This document shows, one piece after another, positions 18,375 to 26,107 of a stretch of 64,000 nucleotides of DNA. The DNA lies in NCBI RefSeq assembly GCF_900091585.1, contig NZ_FMHT01000003.1:3959501-4023500 (forward strand), written 5' to 3'. A program made the translations under genes and the position numbers. This DNA is from Micromonospora nigra. Lineage in GTDB: Bacteria > Actinomycetota > Actinomycetes > Mycobacteriales > Micromonosporaceae. Numbering within the stretch: position 1 is the first letter of the stretch; each line of letters begins with the position of its first letter. Under the pieces are notes generated by a model. That model worked only from the letters and a program-made list of their open reading frames with translations, was not told the DNA's origin and did no database searches.

Positions 18375-19118
18375 ATGGTGTCGATCGACGGGTTGACCGC
18401 ACTCTGGGACCGGCTGCTCGACGCGCAGCCCGATCCACCCCCGCTGCTGGTGGTGCTCACCGCGCTGGTCGCGCTGGTGGTGGTCGCCACCCGGCTGCCC
18501 TGGCAGATCGCCCGCAACGCGGTCACCATCGCCCACGAGGGCGGACACGCGCTGGCCGCCCTGCTGACCGGCCGCCGGCTGCACGGCATCCGGCTGCACT
18601 CGGACACCTCGGGGCTGACGCTGTCGGCCGGTCGGCCCACCGGGCCCGGCATGATCCTCACCCTGCTCGCCGGCTACCTCGCCCCGCCGTTGGTGGGCCT
18701 GGCCGGGGCCTGGCTGCTCGCCGGCAACCGGATCACCCTGCTGTTGTGGGTGGCCGTGGCGCTGCTGCTGGCCATGCTGGTCATGGTGCGTAACGCCTTC
18801 GGGGTGCTGTCGCTGGTGGTCACCGGAGGCGTGGTGCTGGTCGTCTCCTGGTACGCGACCCCGCAGGTGCAGGCCGCCTTCGCCTGGACCGGCGTGTGGT
18901 TCCTGCTGCTCGGCGGCGTACGGCCGGTGGTGGAGCTGCAACGGCTGCGCTCCCGGGGCCGGATGCCCGCCTCTGACGCCGACCAGCTCGCCGGCATCAC
19001 CCCGTTCCCGGCGTTCTTCTGGGTCGCCGTGTTCGCGCTGGCCAACCTGGCGGTGCTCGGCACCGGTGCGCTGCTGCTCGCGGGCCCGATCCTCACCGAG
19101 GCCGGGATCACCGGCTGA
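18375..19118 (+). CDS. M50-family-like membrane metallopeptidase
   Basis: 247 residues with about six transmembrane helices. HEGGH (His54, Glu55, His58) inside the second hydrophobic region matches the HExxH zinc motif of site-2-protease-like proteins. A further conserved stretch is GYLAPPLVGLAGAWLLAG. Proteins of this actinobacterial M50B group are integral membrane proteins whose substrates are unknown. It is divergent from the GH25 gene. TAGGCT stands 8 nt before the ATG and there is no Shine-Dalgarno site. Confidence 0.8.
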   Translation: MVSIDGLTALWDRLLDAQPDPPPLLVVLTALVALVVVATRLPWQIARNAVTIAHEGGHALAALLTGRRLHGIRLHSDTSGLTLSAGRPTGPGMILTLLAGYLAPPLVGLAGAWLLAGNRITLLLWVAVALLLAMLVMVRNAFGVLSLVVTGGVVLVVSWYATPQVQAAFAWTGVWFLLLGGVRPVVELQRLRSRGRMPASDADQLAGITPFPAFFWVAVFALANLAVLGTGALLLAGPILTEAGITG

Positions 19119-19136
19119 GGGTGGTGCCCGCCCGCA

Positions 19137-19286
19137 CTACTGCGCCCCGGTGCGGACCATGAGGTGCCCGGTTGCCGGGAAGTCCTCGTTCCCCTCCAGG
19201 CGACCGGTCTTCGTCTCCACGATCGTGAACCCCTCGGCCTGGTAGAGGGCGAGCGCGGCGTCGTTGCCGGCCAGGACATCCGTCTC
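19137..19286 (-). pseudogene. GNAT acetyltransferase, C-terminal remnant
   Basis: Only the last 49 codons or so are recognisable: ETDVLAGNDAALALYQAEGF is the final beta-alpha-beta element of GNAT acetyltransferases (N-x-x-A-LYxxxGF), followed by a short tail. Upstream in this frame the sequence turns into unrelated Arg/Pro-rich translation, and no acetyl-CoA binding motif is found. It looks like the debris of a gene cut off at about 19290 when the sigma-factor block was joined here. Confidence 0.55.
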
Positions 19287-19446
19287 GACCGGCCCGTCGC
19301 CGGCCGCGTCGATCGGCCCGGGAGACAACCCTGACGTTCCCGGTCCACGACGGGCCACGGGTGGTCGAGGTTCGGCTTCCGTCCGCAGTGGCTGGTCGTC
19401 CCGACGGGCTCCTCGGGCCAGCCGGCGCAACAGAAAGCTGTGGTGT

Positions 19447-19475
19447 GCAACCGGCGGGGCTCGCTGGCGCGTGTC
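19447..19475 (+). promoter_or_regulatory. Candidate ECF-type promoter of the sigma/anti-sigma operon
   Basis: GCAACC (19447-19452) and CGTGTC (19470-19475) are separated by 17 bp. The AAC core in the -35 box and a CGT-C -10 box are typical of group IV (ECF) sigma promoters, which are often autoregulated. It sits 29 bases upstream of the sigma gene start. Confidence 0.35.
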
Positions 19476-19504
19476 TTTTGGGACCGCCACGGGGGAGGTA
19501 GCAC

Positions 19505-20005
19505 GTGCCCGACGTCGACGGGTTCGACGAGTTCTACCGGGGCAGCCGGCAACGGCTGCTCGGATTCGTGTACGTGCTGACCGGGGACCTGACGGAGGCG
19601 CAGGACGCGGTGCAGGAGGCGTACATCCGGGCGTGGCAGCGGTGGTCCACCGTGGGCGGGTACGACGACCCGGAGGCGTGGGTGCGGGTGGTCGCCAGCC
19701 GGATCGCGGTGAGCCGCTGGCGCAGCCTGCGCAGTCGGGCCCGCGCCTACCTGCGGCACGGCGCCGTCGACAGCGTCCCCGGGCCGGGCACCGACACCGT
19801 CGAGGTGGTCGCCGCACTGCGCCAGCTGCCCGAGGAGCAGCGCGTCGCGATCGCGCTGTACTACCTGGTGGGCCTGCCCGTCGCCGAGGTGGCCCGGGAG
19901 ACCGCCGCGCCGGTGGGCACGGTGAAGGCCCGCCTGTCCCGGGGGCGCGCCGCGCTCGCCGGCCTGCTCGCCGTTTCCGACCTGGGGGAGGCCGCCGATG
20001 CCTGA
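19505..20005 (+). CDS. ECF RNA polymerase sigma factor, SigE family
   Basis: 166 residues from a GTG preceded by GGGGGAGG. Region 2 (about 6-70: DEFYRGSRQRLLGFVYVLTGD, EAQDAVQEAYIRAWQRW) binds core polymerase and the -10 box. Region 4 (about 108-158: LPEEQRVAIALYYLVGLPVAEVA then GTVKARLSRGRAAL) binds the -35 box. Region 3 is absent, as in all ECF sigmas. The gene overlaps the next by 8 bases, and that product is the likely anti-sigma factor. The signal it answers is unknown; the adjacency to wall-acting and membrane genes suggests envelope stress, by inference. Confidence 0.9.
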   Translation: MPDVDGFDEFYRGSRQRLLGFVYVLTGDLTEAQDAVQEAYIRAWQRWSTVGGYDDPEAWVRVVASRIAVSRWRSLRSRARAYLRHGAVDSVPGPGTDTVEVVAALRQLPEEQRVAIALYYLVGLPVAEVARETAAPVGTVKARLSRGRAALAGLLAVSDLGEAADA

Positions 20006-20903
20006 CGAGATGACCTTCGCCGAGCGGGTGCACCGGGAGCTGCGCGACGTCCGCTGGGCGGAACCCGCCGAGCTGCGGGTCCGCGCCCGCCGCCGGGGCC
20101 GGCGTACGGGGGCGGCGACGGCGCTGGCCGTCCTGGCGGTCTCGGTGGTGGTGGTCGTGACGCTGCGCCCGGCGGAGGACGCCCCGCGACAGTCCGCCGC
20201 CGGGGTGCCGGTCAGCGTGTTCGCCGAGGTGCCGAAGGACGTCCTGCTGGACCCGGCCGAACTGCCGGTGTCCAGCGACGTCCGGTTGGGCGAGGCCGGG
20301 CTGGGTGCGGCGGTACGGGTCGACATCCTGCTGGACGCCTGCGCGACGTCGAAGGGCCTTCCCCGGGTGGAGACGGTGTCGCGCTACTCCCGGTCGCAGA
20401 CCCTCCTGCAGAGCACCGCGATCACCGGGAACTCCGGCCAGTATCCGGTACTCAGCCAGGACGTGTACCGACTGTCGTCCGCCGCGGCGGCCGGCCGGTT
20501 CTTCGACGACCTCGACCGCAAGATCGCGGCCTGCGCGCAGTGGCGCACCGAGGAACGGCGGCTGGTCCGGATGGGCGTGACGGCGCAGGCCGAGGTGGTG
20601 CGCCACTGGCGGCCGGTCGTTCGTGACTTCGCCGGTGACCAGGCGGTGCTGTTGCGTCAGGCCACCGTTCAGCCGAGCGCGCTGACGACCGGCGAGCCGG
20701 TCGGCACGGCACCCGCAGCGGAGACGACGGTCGTCGTCCGGGTCGGGGACCTGGTCACCGTGATGAGGCCGGACGGGGAACTGGGCAGCGTCAGCCCCGG
20801 GCCGGAGAGGAAGGCTGCGCTGGCCCGGCAGGAAGAGGAACTGGTCAGCCTCAGCCGGAAGGCGGCGCAACGGATGTGTCCGGCTGCCAACCCGTCCTGC
20901 TGA
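19998..20903 (+). CDS. Probable membrane anti-sigma partner of the ECF sigma factor
   Basis: 301 residues. A short cytoplasmic N terminus (1-36, MPDEMTFAERVHRELRDVRW, then Arg-rich) leads into one transmembrane helix (about 37-56) and a large extracellular domain of 240 residues without a known family. It has three cysteines (DACATSK, IAACAQW, RMCPAANPSC) that could form disulfides. Its start overlaps the sigma gene by 8 bases, so the two are translationally coupled. No ZAS zinc motif (HxxxCxxC) is present in the N-terminal part, so binding to sigma would have to use another mode. Assignment as anti-sigma is by position and topology. Confidence 0.6.
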   Translation: MPDEMTFAERVHRELRDVRWAEPAELRVRARRRGRRTGAATALAVLAVSVVVVVTLRPAEDAPRQSAAGVPVSVFAEVPKDVLLDPAELPVSSDVRLGEAGLGAAVRVDILLDACATSKGLPRVETVSRYSRSQTLLQSTAITGNSGQYPVLSQDVYRLSSAAAAGRFFDDLDRKIAACAQWRTEERRLVRMGVTAQAEVVRHWRPVVRDFAGDQAVLLRQATVQPSALTTGEPVGTAPAAETTVVVRVGDLVTVMRPDGELGSVSPGPERKAALARQEEELVSLSRKAAQRMCPAANPSC

Positions 20904-20975
20904 GCGTCACCGGGCGGCCGGTGCGCCGCCTGTCAGCGGGGGCACCGGCCGCAGGGCCGTGGGCCGGGGCGGGCA

Positions 20976-21012
20976 GGCTGTCGCCGCCTCCCTGACGAGG
21001 GCGGCGACAGCC
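20976..21012. terminator. Bidirectional hairpin terminator
   Basis: GGCTGTCGCCGCC (20976-20988) pairs perfectly with GGCGGCGACAGCC (21000-21012) around an 11-nt loop, between the convergent anti-sigma and accB genes. Confidence 0.65.
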
Positions 21013-21035
21013 CCGACACCGGGATTCCCGGGCGT

Positions 21036-22619
21036 CTACAGCGGGATGTTGCCGTGCTTCTTCGGGGGCAGGGTCTCCCGTTTGGTACGCAGCACCCGCA
21101 GGGCCCGGACGATCTGGGTGCGCGTCTCGTGCGGCGGGATCACCGAGTCCACGTAACCCCGCTCTGCGGCGATGTACGGGTTGGCCAGGGTGTCCTCGTA
21201 CTCGGTGATCTTCTCGGCGCGGACGGCGGCCGGGTCGGCGGCGGCGGCCAGTTCCGAGCGGTAGAGGATGTTCACCGCGCCCTGCGCGCCCATCACCGCG
21301 ATCTGCGCGGTCGGCCAGGCGAAGTTCAGGTCCGCCCCGAGGTGCTTGGAGCCCATCACGTCGTACGCGCCGCCGTACGCCTTGCGGGTGATGACGGTGA
21401 CCTTCGGGACGGTGGCCTCGGCGTACGCGTAGATGAGCTTCGCGCCCCGGCGGATGATGCCGTCCCACTCCTGACCGGTGCCGGGCAGGAAGCCGGGAAC
21501 GTCCACGAAGGTCAGCACCGGAATGTTGAAGGCGTCGCAGGTGCGCACGAAGCGGGCGGCCTTCTCGCTGGCGGCGATGTCCAGGGTGCCGGCGAAATGC
21601 ATCGGCTGGTTGGCGACCACGCCGACCGGGCGGCCCTCGACCCGACCGTAGCCGACGACGAGGTTCTGCGCGTACAGCGGCTGGACCTCCAGGAACTCGC
21701 CGTCGTCGAGAACGTGCTCGATGACCCGGTGGATGTCGTACGGCTGGTTGGCCGAGTCCGGGATCAGCGTGTCCAGTTCCCGGTCGAAGTCGGTCACCGT
21801 CAGCTCGGCCGGGGCGTCGAACACCACCGGCTCGTCGAGGTTGTTCGACGGCAGGTACGACAGCAGCGCCTTGACGTAGTCGATGGCGTCCTCCTCGTCG
21901 GAGGCGAGGTAGTGGGCGTTGCCGCTGCGCGAGTTGTGGGTGCGGGCGCCGCCCAGGTCCTCCATCGCCACGTCCTCGCCGGTGACCGTCTTGATCACGT
22001 CGGGCCCGGTGATGAACATGTGCGAGGTCTGGTCGACCATCACCGTGAAGTCGGTGACCGCGGGGGAGTACACCGCGCCGCCCGCACAGGGACCCATGAT
22101 CAGGGAGATCTGTGGGATGACGCCGCTGGCCCGCACGTTGCGGAAGAAGATCTCGCCGTAGAGGCCGAGGGAGGCCACGCCCTCCTGGATGCGGGCTCCA
22201 CCGGAGTCGTTGATGCCGACGACCGGACAGCCGATCTTCATGGCCAGGTCCATCACCTTGACGATCTTCTCGCCGAAGACCTCGCCGAGGGAGCCGCCGA
22301 AGACGGTGAAGTCCTGCGCGAAGACGCAGACCTGCCGGCCGTCGACGGTGCCGTAGCCGGTGATCACACCGTCGCCGTACGGGCGGGTGCGGTCCAGGCC
22401 GAAGTTCGTGGACCGGTGCCGGGCCAGCTCGTCCAACTCGACGAAGGAGCCCTCGTCGAGCAGCAGCTCGATCCGCTCCCGGGCGGTCTTCTTGCCCCTC
22501 GCGTGCTGCTTCTCCACGGCGCGCGCCGACCCGGCGTGCACCGCCTCGTCGACCCGTCGCTCCAGGTCCGCCAGCTTGCCCGCCGTGCTGTGGATGTTGA
22601 TCCCGGTCTCGGTAGTCAC
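21036..22619 (-). CDS. accB: Acyl-CoA carboxylase beta subunit (carboxyltransferase)
   Basis: 527 residues, standard for AccB/PccB. The N-terminal half holds the acyl-CoA site ([20 protein letters not shown] and [16 protein letters not shown]) and the C-terminal half the carboxybiotin site ([34 protein letters not shown]). It transfers CO2 from biotin on AccA to acetyl- or propionyl-CoA, feeding fatty-acid and polyketide synthesis. The start is a GTG preceded at 6 nt by the -10 box TATATT, so a leaderless mRNA is likely. birA is divergent across 73 bases. The product ends KKHGNIPL, the usual end of the family. Confidence 0.93.
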   Translation of the reverse strand: MTTETGINIHSTAGKLADLERRVDEAVHAGSARAVEKQHARGKKTARERIELLLDEGSFVELDELARHRSTNFGLDRTRPYGDGVITGYGTVDGRQVCVFAQDFTVFGGSLGEVFGEKIVKVMDLAMKIGCPVVGINDSGGARIQEGVASLGLYGEIFFRNVRASGVIPQISLIMGPCAGGAVYSPAVTDFTVMVDQTSHMFITGPDVIKTVTGEDVAMEDLGGARTHNSRSGNAHYLASDEEDAIDYVKALLSYLPSNNLDEPVVFDAPAELTVTDFDRELDTLIPDSANQPYDIHRVIEHVLDDGEFLEVQPLYAQNLVVGYGRVEGRPVGVVANQPMHFAGTLDIAASEKAARFVRTCDAFNIPVLTFVDVPGFLPGTGQEWDGIIRRGAKLIYAYAEATVPKVTVITRKAYGGAYDVMGSKHLGADLNFAWPTAQIAVMGAQGAVNILYRSELAAAADPAAVRAEKITEYEDTLANPYIAAERGYVDSVIPPHETRTQIVRALRVLRTKRETLPPKKHGNIPL

Positions 22620-22625
22620 CCAGGG

Positions 22626-22686
22626 AATATAACGATGGTTCAGGCCGCCGCCGCTGTGCAGTTCGCCTCAGTGCCGCCCGTAGGCT
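22626..22686. promoter_or_regulatory. Divergent leaderless promoters of accB and birA
   Basis: TATATT (22631-22626, minus) is 6 nt from the accB GTG, and TAGGCT (22681-22686, plus) is 6 nt from the birA ATG. Neither gene has a Shine-Dalgarno site. The roughly 50 bases between the boxes are shared control sequence for carboxylase and biotin ligase. Confidence 0.5.
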
Positions 22687-22692
22687 GGCGGG

Positions 22693-23568
22693 ATGCCGGG
22701 TTCCCCGTACACCGATCTGGACCGCCCGCCGCTGTCGGCGGCCCGGCTGCGCCGCGCGCTGGTCTTCCCCCACGGACCGTGGACCCGGCTGGAACTGCAC
22801 GCGGAGACCGCCTCGACCAACGCCGACGTGGCCGAGGCGGCCCGCTCGGGCGAGCCGGAGGGGCTGGTGGTGGTCGCGGAGCGACAGACCGCCGGTCGCG
22901 GCCGGCGGGGCCGGACCTGGCAGTCGCCGGCCCGGGCGGGCATCGCGACCAGCGTCCTGCTGCGGCCCGGGGAGGCGGTTGCGGAGCGTCGCTGGCCGGC
23001 GGTGCCACCCACCGGGTACGGCTGGCTGCCGCTGCTCGCCGGTGTCGCGCTGGTCGAGTCGGTGACCCGGCTGGCGGAGCTGGACGCCGCCCTCAAGTGG
23101 CCGAACGACCTGCTGGTGGGCGGCGCGAAGTGTGCCGGCATCCTCGCCGAGGCGGTGCCGGGGGGGTCACCGGCGCAGCCGCCCGCGATCGTGCTCGGCA
23201 TCGGGCTGAACGTCACGCTGCGCGTCCACGAGTTGCCGGAGAACCCGACGGGTCTGCCGGTCACCTCGCTGCACCTGGCCGGCGCGGCGGCCACCGACCG
23301 CGATCCCCTGCTGCGGGCCCTGCTCCGGTCGGTCGCCGACTGGTACGACCGCTGGCGAACGGCCGGCGGCGACGCGGTGGTCAGCGGCCTGCGGGACGCG
23401 TACCTGGCGGTGTGTGCCACGGTCGGCCGGGAGGTACGCGCGTTGCTGCCGGACGGCGGTGAGCTGACCGGCACCGCGACGGGCATCGACCCGGACGGCC
23501 AACTGCACCTGGTCACCCCGTCGGGCGAGCACCGCCTGGCCGCCGCCGACGTGGTGCACCTCCGCTGA
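22693..23568 (+). CDS. birA: Biotin--[acetyl-CoA-carboxylase] ligase
   Basis: 291 residues, a single-function ligase without the N-terminal HTH of E. coli BirA. TASTNADVAEAA and VVAERQTAGRGRRGRTWQSP (biotin/ATP loop, GRGRRGR) lead to ALKWPNDLLVGGAKCAGILAEA and IVLGIGLNV. A C-terminal SH3-like domain closes the protein. It forms biotinyl-AMP and biotinylates the Lys in the AccA carrier domain. Divergent from accB and probably leaderless. With no HTH, repression of biotin genes is not expected from it. Confidence 0.92.
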   Translation: MPGSPYTDLDRPPLSAARLRRALVFPHGPWTRLELHAETASTNADVAEAARSGEPEGLVVVAERQTAGRGRRGRTWQSPARAGIATSVLLRPGEAVAERRWPAVPPTGYGWLPLLAGVALVESVTRLAELDAALKWPNDLLVGGAKCAGILAEAVPGGSPAQPPAIVLGIGLNVTLRVHELPENPTGLPVTSLHLAGAAATDRDPLLRALLRSVADWYDRWRTAGGDAVVSGLRDAYLAVCATVGREVRALLPDGGELTGTATGIDPDGQLHLVTPSGEHRLAAADVVHLR

Positions 23569-23684
23569 CCCCGCCCGGTATCCGCCCGCTCCCCGCCGAC
23601 CGTACGGGTACGGCCGCGTGGCGGATCCCGCCACGAGCGTGGACCGGTTACGGTCTGCGCGTCCGTTGTCTGCTGGAGGTTGCC

Positions 23685-24251
23685 GTGGCGTTTCCCGAGG
23701 ACGTGCTCACCGAGGACGAGCACGTCGTACTGCACCTGCACCCGCACGGGAAGGCCCTGGTCCGGCCGGTGGCGGTGCTGGTGGTCGCGGTCGCGGCGGT
23801 GGTGGCCGGCGTCGTGTTGCTGCCCTCGGGGTCCGGTGGCCCGGTCGCCCTCGCGGTGATCGGCGGCCTGGCGCTGCTGGCGGTGCTCTGGCTGTCGCTG
23901 TGGCCGTTCCTGGTCTGGCGCACCACGCACTACGTGTTCACCAACGAGCGGGTGCTGCTCCAGCACGGGGTGTTCTCCCGGGACCGGCGTGACCTGCCCC
24001 TCAGCCGGATCAACGACCACGCCATGAACCAGCAGTTCGTCGAGCGGATGCTCGGCTGCGGCACGCTGACCATCGAGTCGGCGGGCGAGCGGGGCCGGTC
24101 GGTGCTGCACGACGTCCCCGGGGTGGACCGGGTGCAGACGACGCTCTACGAACTCGTCGAGGCCCACCACGACAAGCACTCGCTCGGTGACGGGGAGCTG
24201 AGCGAGATCATCGCCGAGTCGCGCGGGGCCGAGCCCGAGCCGAGATCCTGA
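23685..24251 (+). CDS. Bacterial PH-domain membrane protein
   Basis: 188 residues from a GTG preceded by a GGAGG site. An N-terminal acidic patch (FPEDVLTEDEHVVLHLHPHGK) is followed by two transmembrane helices (about 26-75). The C-terminal half is a bacterial PH/bPH2 domain: RTTHYVFTNERVLLQHGVFSRDRRDLPLSRIND. Function unknown. A gene of this type commonly follows the biotin ligase gene in actinomycetes, so this keeps the ancestral order. Confidence 0.82.
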   Translation: MAFPEDVLTEDEHVVLHLHPHGKALVRPVAVLVVAVAAVVAGVVLLPSGSGGPVALAVIGGLALLAVLWLSLWPFLVWRTTHYVFTNERVLLQHGVFSRDRRDLPLSRINDHAMNQQFVERMLGCGTLTIESAGERGRSVLHDVPGVDRVQTTLYELVEAHHDKHSLGDGELSEIIAESRGAEPEPRS

Positions 24252-24368
24252 CGGGCCGGGCCGACACCCCGCGCGGGCCCGTGCGACCCGCCGGTTGACG
24301 GCGGTGCTTCGGTGCCGGGTGGCCGGTCACGGCCGCGCGTCAGGTCCGTACCCGTGCCGGGTGGTCGG

Positions 24369-25088
24369 TCAGCGGCGGCGGGGACGGCGGGTGACGGCCT
24401 GGAGTTGGGCGGCCAGTTCCGCCTCCAGTTCCTTGTCCAGGTTCGCCGCGAGCCCCGCGTCGAGCGGCAACGGTCGCGGCTGTGGTGGCGTGGCGGCTGT
24501 CGGCTGCTGCCGGCCGGGTGCCGGCTGGGCCTCCTCCAGCTCGGACACCGACTCGGCGAGCTCCGCCACCGGGTCCATGCCGGCCATGGTGTCCCACTCG
24601 TCGCGCGGCAGTCCGTGCCAGGTCCTGCCGTCCGTGGCGGTCGCCGGCGCCGCCGGTGCGGCCTGGAAGACGAAGGTGCGGTACGACCAGAAGCGGAACA
24701 GCGTCGCCAGCAGCACGCCCCCGGTCTTCGCCACGTTGAGCGCGAGCAGGCTGGTCACGCCGAGGCCGTACTTGGCGGCGGCCAGGACGCCCAGCTCGAT
24801 CAGCAGCCCGGCCCCGTTGAACAGGAAGAAGAGGACGTATTCGCGCTGCATGGCCGATTTCGGCCGATCCCGGTACGTCCAGTGACGATTCATCAGATAC
24901 GACGTGATCGTCGCGACGATGGTCGCGATGACGGTCGCCTTCAACTGGCCGTCGACGAAAACGGTCAGTGCGAGCGCATTGAACACGGCGTAATTGATGA
25001 CGGTGTTGATGCCTCCCACAAGGCCGAATTTGAGCGCCTCGTGGACGAACTTCTGCCAGCGTTGCGGCAGCAGACGGACAAGACGCAT
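24369..25088 (-). CDS. GtrA family membrane protein with acidic C-terminal tail
   Basis: 239 residues. The GtrA domain (about 15-145) has four helices and the pattern FGLVGGINTVINYAVFNAL, RHWTYRDR, REYVLFFLFNGAGL, LFRFWSYRTFVF. Family members assist transfer of polyprenyl-linked sugars to the cell surface. The C-terminal 90 residues are an Ala/Glu/Pro cytoplasmic tail, unusual for this small family. TAAGGT is 7 nt before the ATG. A second GtrA gene lies 59 bases upstream on the same strand. Confidence 0.87.
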   Translation of the reverse strand: MRLVRLLPQRWQKFVHEALKFGLVGGINTVINYAVFNALALTVFVDGQLKATVIATIVATITSYLMNRHWTYRDRPKSAMQREYVLFFLFNGAGLLIELGVLAAAKYGLGVTSLLALNVAKTGGVLLATLFRFWSYRTFVFQAAPAAPATATDGRTWHGLPRDEWDTMAGMDPVAELAESVSELEEAQPAPGRQQPTAATPPQPRPLPLDAGLAANLDKELEAELAAQLQAVTRRPRRR

Positions 25089-25147
25089 GCGGAACACCTT
25101 AGGACAGGACGGGGCCGGCAGGTTCCGGCCGGACGGGGTGGGCGCGG

Positions 25148-25684
25148 TCACGCCCTGCGGTCCGGGTCGACGTCCGGAACGGGGGGAGTTCCCGCTTCGA
25201 CGAAGACGAACCGTCGGTAGGACCAGAACCGGAAGAGGGTCGCGAACCCGGTGCCGACGACGTAGCTGGCGATGTTGTCGGCCAGGCGCGTCTGGAAGAC
25301 CGCGGGCCAGATGCTGCCCAGCCCGTAGTAGCTGATGCCCAGGCAGGCGACGGTGATGCCGAGGCCGACGGCGTTGAAGAAGAAGAACAGGGCGTACTCG
25401 CGGGCCGGATGGGAGCGCTGCCGGTGGCGCCACGTCCAGAACCGGTTGCCGAGGAAGGCGAACGTCGCCGCGATGACGGTGGAGATCGTCTTCGCCGTGA
25501 TGCGCTCGACACCCTGTGTCGTCAGCACGTTGAAGATGGCGAAGTCGACGAGGAACGCGAAACCGCCGACGGTGGCGAACTTGCTCATCTCCCGTACGAG
25601 GTGGCCGAAGCGGTCGATCAGGGAGCGGACGAGACCTCCACGGGTCTGCCCGGCACCGGGCTTACCGGTCATCGTCGCGGCCAC
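25148..25684 (-). CDS. GtrA family membrane protein
   Basis: 178 residues with four helices: FATVGGFAFLVDFAIFNVL, FLGNRFWTWRHRQRS, EYALFFFFNAVGL, and LFRFWSYRRFVF at the end, the same skeleton as the neighbouring protein. The two genes are diverged tandem paralogues. The frame is open to 25717, but TACGCT lies exactly 6 nt before the GTG at 25684, so I take this leaderless start; an ATG at 25672 is the alternative. It is divergent from pckG across 423 bases. Confidence 0.85.
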   Translation of the reverse strand: MAATMTGKPGAGQTRGGLVRSLIDRFGHLVREMSKFATVGGFAFLVDFAIFNVLTTQGVERITAKTISTVIAATFAFLGNRFWTWRHRQRSHPAREYALFFFFNAVGLGITVACLGISYYGLGSIWPAVFQTRLADNIASYVVGTGFATLFRFWSYRRFVFVEAGTPPVPDVDPDRRA

Positions 25685-25953
25685 CCCGCGAGCGTACCGG
25701 CTGTCGGCATCGGGCACGGGTAGTGACGGCGGTCGGAGTCGTCACGGACGTCACGGACGGGCGGAAGGCTGATGAGCCGAGCGTAACCGGGCGGCTGCGG
25801 ATCCGGCGTGGATCGCCGTAACCGCCCACCGAGCCGCAGAACGCCGGCGGCTGTGCCGTGGGTCGCACGCCCACCGACCTTCCCCGAAGGATTTGCGTGA
25901 AACTGCGCGCGAAAGCGGGTATTAGCTCGTGATGCCGCAGCGTGGCCGGACCT

Positions 25954-25969
25954 TGTGCAGTTCTTCACA
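25954..25969 (+). promoter_or_regulatory. CRP-like operator upstream of pckG
   Basis: TGTGC-AGTTCT-TCACA matches the CRP consensus TGTGA-N6-TCACA at 9 of 10 positions. It lies just upstream of the pckG -35 box, centred about 53 bp before the expected transcription start. Confidence 0.5.
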
Positions 25970-25979
25970 ACCAGTACCA

Positions 25980-26008
25980 CTGACTGGCGAGGGCCACCGG
26001 TTTACGCT
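25980..26008 (+). promoter_or_regulatory. pckG promoter
   Basis: CTGACT (25980-25985) and TACGCT (26003-26008) are separated by 17 bp, a good match to the major sigma consensus. The expected start of transcription is near 26015, leaving about 90 nt of leader before the ATG. Confidence 0.5.
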
Positions 26009-26107
26009 GAGTTCAAATCCCAGGTTTCCACGAAGGCGACGCGCGACGCGCCGCTGAGACTCGTGCACTCCATAGACAGGTCAGCGTCGACCACAAGGAG
26101 ATGTGTC

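Larger units (their letters stand above)
25685..26107. other. 423-base divergent control region between gtrA and pckG
   Basis: Nothing here looks coding. On the gtrA side is the -10 box TACGCT (25696-25691). On the pckG side are a CRP-like site and a good promoter (listed separately), followed by an untranslated leader of about 90 nt that ends in an AAGGAG ribosome binding site. Part of the region is noticeably AT-richer than the neighbourhood. Confidence 0.5.

Noticed and set aside
25995..26025. tRNA-like segment: GAGTTCAAATCCCAGG resembles a T-arm
   Set aside because: The T-stem has a mismatch and no acceptor stem, D-arm or anticodon arm can be drawn upstream; it lies in the pckG leader.
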